Origin: Paludibacteraceae bacterium
GTDB lineage: Bacteria; Bacteroidota; Bacteroidia; Bacteroidales; Paludibacteraceae
Direction: 5' to 3'
NCBI GenBank assembly: GCA_017471175.1
Contig: JAFUVS010000008.1
Span: 32,477 to 96,476 of the forward strand
DNA: 64,000 nt
Shown here: one piece after another, positions 1 through 7,500 of the stretch
Position numbering within the stretch: position 1 is the stretch's first letter
How the letters are laid out: every line of letters begins with the position of its first letter
Position numbers and translations under genes: made by a program
Notes under the pieces: model-generated
Told to the model about the DNA's origin: nothing
Seen by the model: the letters and a program-made list of their open reading frames with translations, nothing else
The model's database searches: none

Positions 1-196
1 TAGTTCCCCTATTCCGCCACTGCGCCCAATGCGCTTTCCATAGGTCGTGACCGTACCAAAAGGACAGCAGGAGCAGCAAGGCGGCTGCCGATGCCATCAC
101 TCCCCAAAAATTCACTTGTCCCGCCGTCCACGGCGAGAACATCACAAACCATAGCAGAGCCGCTACGAACAAAGCATTAGCCAAATGGCGATTCAT
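1..196 (-). CDS. Membrane protein N-terminus, possibly CPBP-family intramembrane protease (cut by window edge)
   Basis: The first 65 residues of a minus-strand protein are present, starting at an ATG at 196. The visible part begins MNRHLANALFVAALLWF and has two hydrophobic segments, about residues 8-22 and 30-48, followed by a charged stretch rich in W, H and R. The pattern (short basic N-terminus, a PWT motif, then a second helix) resembles the start of CPBP-family intramembrane proteins from Bacteroidales, but none of the catalytic motifs of that family lies in the visible part, so the family call is tentative. It lies 44 nt downstream of menA on the same strand and is probably the third gene of a pepC-menA unit. 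Confidence 0.5.
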   Translation of the reverse strand, partial: MNRHLANALFVAALLWFVMFSPWTAGQVNFWGVMASAAALLLLLSFWYGHDLWKAHWAQWRNRGT

Positions 197-240
197 AGGA
201 TAGAAAAATAAATCACGTTAGAAAGTAGAAGGTTAGTCTG

Positions 241-1158
241 TTATCCGAAGTATTGGCGTATGGCGACCGACCCCATCGTTCCGGCAACAAGAAGAATGGA
301 AGAAACTAATTGCAGTTTGGCAGTCATCTCGTCAAGATGGTTAATCGCATCCTTGTCCGTTGTGAGGCGCGCCATCGTCCGGCAGTTGCCCCAAGCCATC
401 GGAGCCGACAGAAGGATGAGCAACGCACCCCACGGCAGTTTGCCAAATACGATACATATCGCTACCCATACCATCGGGATCAGCACTTCCACGTAATAGA
501 CCACCTGACTGGCGCGAACGCCTATCGTCATAGGCAGCGTGCGGATACCGGCGCGAAGGTCGGTCTGAATATCGCGCGTGTTATTGGCGTGCAGCACCGC
601 GTTCGTAATCGGCACAAAACACAATACCAACCACAACGCGTCTCCATATAGCGATGCGTCTGCCATCTCGCCCGTAGGGTGGGGCAGAACCACCATCGCC
701 GTACCCAATGCAGGCAGAATACCGAAGTTGATGAAGATAGCCAAGTCGCCTAATGCCCGGAATTTCATTCCCGAATAGCAGAAAGCCACCAAGCCACCCG
801 CTATGCCAATCCAAAGCAGTTGCCAACCGCTCACCCAAGCTATAGCCAGTCCGTTCAGCGTCGCTACGGCAAACAGAATATAGGCAAACCGTTTCATTTC
901 AGCGGCTGTCATCTCGCCTGCCACCAACGTCTTTGCCCCGTAGGTGTCCTGTGCATCCACACCACGAACAAAATCGTAGTAGTCGCTCATCGTATTACCC
1001 GCCGCGTGGAAGAGCAGAATGCCGGCCATCGCCCACAAAGCCATCAGCCAACTGACCGAGTAACCCATCGAAAAAAGACCCGCCGTGGTCACCAACACCG
1101 GCAGTACCGATACAGGGAATGACCACGGACGAGTCGCAAGTAAATAGCGTTTCAACAT
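241..1158 (-). CDS. menA: 1,4-dihydroxy-2-naphthoate prenyltransferase (MenA, UbiA family)
   Basis: An integral membrane prenyltransferase of 305 residues that would attach the polyprenyl chain to 1,4-dihydroxy-2-naphthoate in menaquinone synthesis. Both Asp-rich UbiA motifs are visible: N55-x-x-x-D59 with YDFVRGVD following, and a second motif NNTRDIQTD at residues 192-200 followed by RAGIRTLPMTIG, which is characteristic of MenA rather than UbiA. The remaining sequence is a series of about eight or nine hydrophobic helices. The ATG at 1158 lies only 3 nt downstream of the pepC-like stop, so the two are probably co-transcribed. Menaquinone fits an anaerobic respiring or fumarate-reducing Bacteroidales. 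The length is normal for the family. Confidence 0.9.
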   Translation of the reverse strand: MLKRYLLATRPWSFPVSVLPVLVTTAGLFSMGYSVSWLMALWAMAGILLFHAAGNTMSDYYDFVRGVDAQDTYGAKTLVAGEMTAAEMKRFAYILFAVATLNGLAIAWVSGWQLLWIGIAGGLVAFCYSGMKFRALGDLAIFINFGILPALGTAMVVLPHPTGEMADASLYGDALWLVLCFVPITNAVLHANNTRDIQTDLRAGIRTLPMTIGVRASQVVYYVEVLIPMVWVAICIVFGKLPWGALLILLSAPMAWGNCRTMARLTTDKDAINHLDEMTAKLQLVSSILLVAGTMGSVAIRQYFG

Positions 1159-1161
1159 CGC

Positions 1162-2385
1162 TTATAGACCGAGTTTCTTACGGATATCCTTAGGAATAGC
1201 GTCTTTGTGAACCAGAATATCGTTGGTCTTGTACTGCATGAAGGCTGTCGATACGTACCAGATACCGTTGTAGTCAAAGCCTTCCGTACCCCACGAGTTC
1301 TTAATCATATAGTAGATTTTGCCGTTCTGGTCTTTGGCGCGACCGAAGATCTGCATACCGTGGTCATCGGTGGTCTCCCAGTTGTCGTAAGCCTCTTGGC
1401 GCATCTCTTGGGTGATGGTCAGTTCGGGCAAGGGACGTTTGGTCAGCTCTTCGCGTTTGCTCTTCGCGTCCATACCGAGCCAGTGAGCCATATCCGTGCC
1501 GGTGATCTGTGCGCCGTTCTCTGCATCGGGTACAACGCCCACGCCCTTGCGGGTGAAGCCCTGTTCGCTCACGTCAGCACCCCAAGCCATCGTGAAGCCC
1601 TTGTCCAAAGCATTGTCGATAATGCGCATCAAGTCCTCCATCGGCACGTTGTACATCATATCCATGCGCCAGTTGTCAGGCACTTCCAACGCAAAACGCG
1701 GATGACCCTCTTCGTAGGAATAAGGATGGTGGGTGTAGCTGGTGATGCTTACATAGTCGTCAGCGTTCAGACCGAGCGACTTGGCATACGATAGCGGAGT
1801 GTGCTTCTTGCCGTCCACTACAAACTCCTTCGGACATTCGCCAAGATACGTGTCATACACGGCTTGCAGACCTTGTTTCCATACGGGAGTCAGTTTGCCC
1901 AAACTGCGACCTAAAGCCTTTACATAGCCGTTAGCCACAGCGTCCAACTCTTTATGTACGGGCAGCGTGTCGGCAGGCGTGCTGCCATACTTGATACCCG
2001 GCATCTCCGATTGGGGAACCAATCCGTAGTGCTTCAAGCAGTAAATCACATCGTATGCGCTGCCGCCTGCTGCAAACTGCGCGTTCTGATACATACGTAC
2101 CACGTACTCGGCACGGTCCACCATCGTGTGGCTTACTACGAACATCTCGGCAAAGTCAACCACTTTGCCCTTGTTCAGACGCATTACCTCGCTCTCAAGG
2201 AATCCTAACGTCGAGAAGCACCAGCAGGTACCGCTACGGTGTTGGTTCTTGATGGGCGTAATAGCTACGCTATCAACGGTTGTGAACACGAACCCCGAAT
2301 CCTGCTTCTGTTCGGTGGTCTCCTCTGTTTGAGCCATTGCCAATGCACTGACTGCCGTGAGTGCTAAAAGAAACAATTTCCTCAT
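1162..2385 (-). CDS. Exported C1-family cysteine peptidase (aminopeptidase C / bleomycin hydrolase-like)
   Basis: A papain-fold peptidase of 407 residues. Residues 1-19 are a signal peptide ending ALAMAQ. The catalytic cysteine is C54 in SGTCWCF, with the oxyanion Gln at Q48 (KNQHRSGTC). The catalytic His is H342 in DDHGMQIFG and the Asn is N363 in IKNSWGT, so the active site is complete. The spacing between Cys and His is long, as in PepC/bleomycin hydrolase proteins rather than papain. The signal peptide implies a periplasmic or surface role in peptide degradation, fitting an amino-acid-fermenting organism. A near-consensus promoter lies 53-83 nt upstream of the ATG. It heads a probable unit with menA. 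Confidence 0.88.
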   Translation of the reverse strand: MRKLFLLALTAVSALAMAQTEETTEQKQDSGFVFTTVDSVAITPIKNQHRSGTCWCFSTLGFLESEVMRLNKGKVVDFAEMFVVSHTMVDRAEYVVRMYQNAQFAAGGSAYDVIYCLKHYGLVPQSEMPGIKYGSTPADTLPVHKELDAVANGYVKALGRSLGKLTPVWKQGLQAVYDTYLGECPKEFVVDGKKHTPLSYAKSLGLNADDYVSITSYTHHPYSYEEGHPRFALEVPDNWRMDMMYNVPMEDLMRIIDNALDKGFTMAWGADVSEQGFTRKGVGVVPDAENGAQITGTDMAHWLGMDAKSKREELTKRPLPELTITQEMRQEAYDNWETTDDHGMQIFGRAKDQNGKIYYMIKNSWGTEGFDYNGIWYVSTAFMQYKTNDILVHKDAIPKDIRKKLGL

Positions 2386-2437
2386 CTTTGTGTTGGTTTT
2401 TATTTTGGTTAGTTAATTCGTTGTACGCTACCGCCCG

Positions 2438-2468
2438 CAAAAGTACAAGAAAAACAGACTTCCGCAAA
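2438..2468 (-). promoter_or_regulatory. Bacteroidetes-type promoter for the C1 peptidase-menA unit
   Basis: Read on the minus strand, TTTG (2465-2468) is followed after 19 nt by TACTTTTG (2438-2445), matching the -33/-7 sigma-ABfr consensus. It lies about 50 nt upstream of the peptidase ATG. Confidence 0.8.
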
Positions 2469-2498
2469 ATTATTTGCGCGAAATCTGTTTTTACTATG

Positions 2499-2569
2499 TT
2501 GCCTAACCAGGACTCGAACCCAGACAGACAGAACCAGAATCTGTAGTGCTACCATTACACCATTAGGCA
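2499..2569 (-). tRNA. tRNA-Gln (anticodon CTG)
   Basis: The minus strand folds into a cloverleaf. The acceptor TGCCTAA pairs with TTAGGCA, the anticodon stem ACAGA pairs with TCTGT around the loop TTCTGGT (anticodon CTG), and the T-arm is CTGGG-TTCGAGT-CCTGG. The discriminator is A at 2499 and no CCA is encoded. Confidence 0.95.
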
Positions 2570-2592
2570 ATTTCTTCTCTCAAAAAAGCGCG

Positions 2593-2623
2593 CAAAAGTA
2601 CGGCTAATTTCTGAACTGACAAA
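2593..2623 (-). promoter_or_regulatory. Promoter for tRNA-Gln
   Basis: On the minus strand TTTG (2620-2623), 19 nt, then TACTTTTG (2593-2600), about 25 nt upstream of the tRNA 5' end. Confidence 0.75.
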
Positions 2624-2698
2624 CTTTTTTTGGAAAAAATCGTACAGATTTAGCAAAATATACGTAAATTAGTAGTAAACTACGCCAATTTTGCCCCA

Positions 2699-3289
2699 TT
2701 ACCCTATAAGATAGGATAACAGTCCCACTGCGCCGCAAAGCAAAATCAAATAGATTGGATGACTGACCGCATCCAATACGCGATGTCCGACGCTTCCCTG
2801 TTCCGTATGGATAAACACCGGCAAAACGCTGCACACAAACACCCCGCCGAATAGCACCCAACTCCAGCCATCGGGAAAAGTAGCAGGACTCATCAGCGTT
2901 ATGGCTGCGTGTGCAATCAGAAACACGACCAATAGACGAATGACGCGCATTACCCAAACGAAGACTTGGTTGTCCTGCCATTTGTCGTGGATGCGGTCAT
3001 ACAAGCGGCATATAATCAGCATAATAAGAAGCGAAGGCAGAATGATACCCAACGAAGCCAATACGCTTCCCGCAAAGCCTCCCGCCGTGTAACCGATATA
3101 CGTGGCGCAGTTCATACCTATCGGTCCGGGCGTTACCTGACTGATAGCCACTATATCCACAAACTCCTGTTCCGTCACCCAGCCGTAACGAAGCACATCC
3201 TCCTTGATGAGCGAGATAATCGCCATACCCCCGCCGAAGCCGATGAAGCCCACCTTCAGAAACGATAGAAAAAGTTGCAGATAAACCAT
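2699..3289 (-). CDS. Chromate transporter, second half-protein (ChrA/CHR family)
   Basis: A 196-residue membrane protein of the short-chain CHR family, in which two half-size proteins act together. The family signature is clear: KVGFIGFGGGMA near residue 11, then a W-x-x-xEF-x-D motif and ISQVTPGPIGMN (about residues 50-62), then YIGY and a run of hydrophobic helices. Length is normal for a half transporter with about five to six helices. Many members do not carry chromate, so the substrate is unproven. It follows the shorter partner at 3319-3738 by 29 nt, in the order udk, first half, second half. The tRNA-Gln gene lies downstream with its own promoter. Confidence 0.85.
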   Translation of the reverse strand: MVYLQLFLSFLKVGFIGFGGGMAIISLIKEDVLRYGWVTEQEFVDIVAISQVTPGPIGMNCATYIGYTAGGFAGSVLASLGIILPSLLIMLIICRLYDRIHDKWQDNQVFVWVMRVIRLLVVFLIAHAAITLMSPATFPDGWSWVLFGGVFVCSVLPVFIHTEQGSVGHRVLDAVSHPIYLILLCGAVGLLSYLIG

Positions 3290-3318
3290 AGCCGCTATTA
3301 CCGTGTATGATTATGCCC

Positions 3319-3738
3319 TTACCAAATATGTTTAGCCAGTCGAACCACGGTGGCGGCAATCAGTGCCACCACAGCCGGACGGATGCAGCGGAACACCGCC
3401 TCCACGGCTGGAAGATTCTTATATCGGGAAAAACACATCGCAATCAGCAGAATGACTACGAATGAGGGCAATACCGCCCCTGTTACGCAAACCGCCACGC
3501 CGCGCCAACCGCACAAACGATGACCTAAGAAAATAGCACTATTGACAGCCAACAGACCCGGTGCCGCCTGCGCCAAAGCCATCATATTGAGAAACTCCTT
3601 CTCGTCCAACCACCGGTAACGGTCCACCACCTCGCGCTCAACCAAGGCTAACATAGCGTAACCGCCGCCGATGGTGAACGCACCGATCTTCAGATAGGTC
3701 AGAAACAGCGTTCGTAAGGAAGGCTTATTCGCGCTCAC
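3319..3738 (-). CDS. Chromate transporter, first half-protein, C-terminally short
   Basis: The partner half of the split CHR transporter, only 139 residues. It contains FTIGGGYAM, EFLNMMALAQAAPG and RPAVVALIAAT, all in the expected order, but stops just after the last of these, where family members usually continue for about 40-50 residues and two more helices. The 29-nt gap to the next gene is too short to hold the missing part, so this is a deletion or early stop, not a simple frameshift. The start is GTG at 3738, 14 nt inside the 3' end of udk, which suggests translational coupling. Whether the short form still assembles with the second half cannot be told from sequence. Confidence 0.75.
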   Translation of the reverse strand: MSANKPSLRTLFLTYLKIGAFTIGGGYAMLALVEREVVDRYRWLDEKEFLNMMALAQAAPGLLAVNSAIFLGHRLCGWRGVAVCVTGAVLPSFVVILLIAMCFSRYKNLPAVEAVFRCIRPAVVALIAATVVRLAKHIW

Positions 3739-4342
3739 GGATCTGTTGTTTAATGAATTTTGCCATCATATTGATGGCGGCATTGTTGTGACCGCCCTGC
3801 GGAATAATCACGTCTGCATAACGCTTGCAAGGCTCTATGAACTGCTCGTGCATCGGCTTGAGCACTTTCTGATAGCGGTCTATCACCATCTGTGTGGTTC
3901 GCCCGCGCTCAATGATGTCGCGGCTAATGACACGAATCAGACGGTCGTCCGCGTCCGCATCTACAAACACCTTCAAGTCCATCTGCTCGCGCAATTTGTA
4001 GTGGTGAAGCACCATAATACCCTCAAGAATGATAATCTCGCTCGGCTTGACAAGGATTGTCTCTTTCTGACGGGAGGAAGTAACGTAGTCATAGATAGGC
4101 TGTTTGACCGATTTTCCGGATTTGAGACGTTGCAGATGACGGATCAGCAGTTTCCACTCAAACGCATCCGGGTGGTCAAAGTTGATTTTCTGACGCTCTT
4201 CAGGAGGGATATGTCCCGAATCCTTGTAGTAGGAGTCCAAAGGAATAACCGTCACTTCACCTTTCGGAAGACGCTCAATCAACTTCCTCACCACCGTCGT
4301 TTTGCCCGAGCCGGTGCCGCCCGCAATGCCAATGATAAACAT
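3725..4342 (-). CDS. udk: Uridine kinase
   Basis: A 205-residue cytosolic enzyme that phosphorylates uridine and cytidine in pyrimidine salvage. The P-loop is GGTGSGKT (residues 8-15). The DSYYKD motif near residue 37 and NFDHPDAFEW near residue 54 are typical of Udk, as are RDIIERGRT and the QFIEPCKRYADVIIP segment near the C-terminus. The length is typical. The ATG at 4342 is preceded by a consensus promoter at 4383-4414. The gene overlaps the first chromate transporter half by 14 nt, so the three probably form one transcript. Confidence 0.95.
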   Translation of the reverse strand: MFIIGIAGGTGSGKTTVVRKLIERLPKGEVTVIPLDSYYKDSGHIPPEERQKINFDHPDAFEWKLLIRHLQRLKSGKSVKQPIYDYVTSSRQKETILVKPSEIIILEGIMVLHHYKLREQMDLKVFVDADADDRLIRVISRDIIERGRTTQMVIDRYQKVLKPMHEQFIEPCKRYADVIIPQGGHNNAAINMMAKFIKQQIRERE

Positions 4343-4382
4343 ATAAGTAGAATTAGATTTGCCGCTTTAGCCCAATCGCCCG

Positions 4383-4414
4383 CAAAAGTACTCCAAACCG
4401 CACATTCCCACAAA
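4383..4414 (-). promoter_or_regulatory. Promoter for udk-chromate transporter unit
   Basis: On the minus strand TTTG (4411-4414), 20 nt, TACTTTTG (4383-4390), about 40 nt before the udk ATG. Confidence 0.8.
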
Positions 4415-4461
4415 TAAAAATGCAATCTTGCAATCTATTTATGCAAAAGTCATAGACAAAG

Positions 4462-4580
4462 CAAAAGGCTCGTTTATTGTAATCCGTCAGACACAACAAA
4501 AGGCTCGTTTGCGAGAAAAACCCCTTTGTTGAGTCGTAGGCATCGCGCCCACAAAGACCCCCCCACTCGCAAACGAGCCT
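4462..4580 (-). terminator. Large hairpin 3' of the B-repeat protein gene, with a competing upstream copy
   Basis: A 15-bp perfect inverted repeat (AGGCTCGTTTGCGAG at 4501-4515 and its complement at 4566-4580) encloses about 50 nt. On the minus strand it begins 19 nt after the stop of the large surface protein and is followed by TTTTG, so it may terminate that transcript. A 14-nt direct copy, CAAAAGGCTCGTTT, occurs at both 4462-4475 and 4497-4510, so the far arm could pair with either copy. The rest of 4343-4599 shows only the udk promoter. Confidence 0.5.
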
Positions 4581-4599
4581 AATGCTCTGAAAACTCGAC

Positions 4600-7500
4600 T
4601 TACTTTATGCGCTTTCCTTGTGCATCGTAGATCACGCCTTCGCGCTCGATGTAGAGTACGCCGTTCTCAATGAACTTGCGGCTTTGAGCATCGCTTGGAG
4701 CGAGGATGTCGCCGTCCTCATCAATGATCAGTTCGCCACGGTCTTCGCCGTCCACGATAATGCGCATCTTCTGCATACTCTCCTTATCCAAAATTTCCGA
4801 GCTGCGGAATATGCCGCGATACGCCCATATCGTGCTGCCTTGAGAAATGTTCGGATAGTAGATCTTGTTGTCTTTCAGCCCCATATACCTATTGCCCGTT
4901 GCTGAGCCTTTTAGCGTACCATTGCGCAACGTGCCGACTAACTCGATCGTGCCTTGCGAGATGTAGCCCGGCAGGTCATCGTAAGCAGCCTCCGAGTCCA
5001 ATGCTACACCATTGTCCTTCGTCAGGTCGATGGTAACGCCGCTGAACACGAATGAGGTCTTGGCTGCCAACGCATCATTGGCATTGACGATATAGCACGT
5101 GCCGGCTTCTATCTTCTTGGCATTAGAGAAATACAGGTTCACGCCGCTGTTTGTATTGGCATTACCCGTAGCGTATTTGAACTCATATACGCAACCGTAC
5201 ATCTTGTTGGCAATCATTGTAGCGAGGTCAAGGCTGAACGGCAGGCACATCGTGGACCAGCGTTCGGCGGTGAACTGACGTTTATACGTTACGTTCACTT
5301 TTTCGTTGTTGTAGTTGGTCTTGAAGGTGTTGTAGTGGGCATCGTTGCAGTTCTCACAGAGTTCGATATTAGACGACTTGACGTTCCACGTAGCGGTCAG
5401 GGTGCGGTTGCCCGTAGAGCCTTTGGCGATTTGGGTGATGGTATTGTCGCTCTCGTCTTTCCAGCCTGCGAAGATGTAGCCGTCACGTGTGCCCGGAGCG
5501 ACAAGATTGATGTCTTCGCTCTCAATGGTGTAAGTGTCAGGGTTGGTATTCGTTTCACCGTTCAGGCCTCCGTAGGTGATGGTATATTCGATTCTGTTCC
5601 ATTGGGCGGTATAGGTTGCGTCGTCATCGGGCATCGTTGCAGGAACGGAGGGTGACCAGCCGTTGAAGGTGTAGCCTTCGCGTGTAGCGGTCGGAGCTTC
5701 GAGGGTTGTGCCGTAAGCGGTAGTGCCTGCTGCCGTGCCGCCGGTCAGTGTGCCGCCATTGGCTACCCAAGTGAGTGTGTGGGTGTTGGCTGTACCTGTG
5801 AAGTGAGCGTAATAGGTGGCTGCGCCGCTTACCGTGGGTGTCTCGCCATTGGCATAGAACGTGCCTGCGCCATTGGGTTCGGTCGTCCAACCGTCAAAGG
5901 TGTAGGTGTAACCCGTCACCGTCTTTGTCGGGATAGTAGCACCGTTATAAGCGGTAGCAGTGCCGTATGCCTGTGTCGGATCCGTTTCAAGCGTGCTTGT
6001 GCCGTCCTCCGATTTCCACGTGATGTCGTAGGTGTTGATTTCCCAATACGGATAGAGGTCAAGGGCGGTGTTGCCGGTGTAAGTTTCGCCAAGGTCGTAG
6101 GCTTTTTCGCCGCCTTCGGTGGTGCTCCAGCCAGTCTGTGTGTAGCCTGTGCGGGTGAACGTGCTGCTTGACAGAGTGAAATTGACATTATAGGTCTTCT
6201 CGCCTGCGGCAATATCTGCACCCGTGCCGTTAGCACCCTTGTTATAGGTGATAGCGTAGGTGTCGGGCAGGAAGTCAGCAATCAGCGTGACCGTACCATC
6301 GCCTGTTTTCAGCGTATAAGCAGTGCCGTCAGTAAATTGGTTGCCTTTTAATGTCACGTAAGAGATGTGGTAATGTTCTGCTGCCGCAAAGTTCAAAGTT
6401 ACCATTATTCCCACAGCCAAGTCGCGGCTGCCTGTGGTGAATGCGCCAGAACCGTCATTCGGCGTAACCGTCACCGTGCCGTTGGAGTAAGAAGCGATGG
6501 TGAAGGTAACAAGTTCCGTCCACTTGGCGAAGAGTTCGAAGTTGTCGGCGTGGATGAGGTTGCCGGAAGCATCGGTGTAGCCGCTGATGTTCTTCACCCA
6601 TTTGCCGTCCGTGCCGATAAGCATTGTGCCACCGCCGTTGGTTTCGGTGAAATAACCGCCGAAGGCGTTGCCCGTCTTGGTCGGAACGGTAATGTCGGGC
6701 AGAGCCGTGCGATAATCCACCGTCTGACTGCTCGTACCGCCCGTCGTTGCACTTTGGTTATTCAATGTGATGGTGTACTCGTTGGCTTTATAGTTAGCGG
6801 TTACGGCATAGGCGGTGTTGTTGGCAGCGTCTGCGGAGAAGGTGAACACATTGCCCGACATCATACTGCTGTTCGTGCCGCCCCAACCGCTGAAGGTGTA
6901 ACCCGTTGCGGCAGGTGCTGTCAGCGTTACGGCATCGTTATAGTGGTACGGAGCGGACTTGCTGAACGTCACACTGCCTAATCCAGCAGGATTAGTCGTT
7001 GCGGACAGTGTGTAGGTCTTCTGCGTCCAGTAAGCATACAGCGTAGAAGGATTGGTGTCAATGTTCCAGTTGCGCGCCGAAGCACCTGCAGCCGTGTAGT
7101 ATTGTGTACCGCCGCCGTTGGTGGAGGTATAATAGCCGTTGAATGCATAACCTGCCTTGGTTGGCATAGTAGCAGACGGCATAGCCGCGTTGTAGGTAGC
7201 CGTTACACTTGCCGTACCTGCTGTGGTAGCCTCTTGGTTGTTAAGATTAACAGTATAGGTCTTTGCCGTCCACTTGGCGTAGAGGGTAATATTACCACCG
7301 GTTTTTATCCATTCCTTGTAGGAATTGATATAGCCGGAAGCATTCGTTATGAAATTACCATTTGCATCTATTACTTGTGTACCGCTACCTCCATTGTTGC
7401 TCCAATAACCGTCGAAAGTATAACCTGTCATTGTAGGTACTGTGATAGGAGTGGTAAGATTGGTGCTTTGAGTATAGGTAACAGTTACAGCCCCTGTTCC

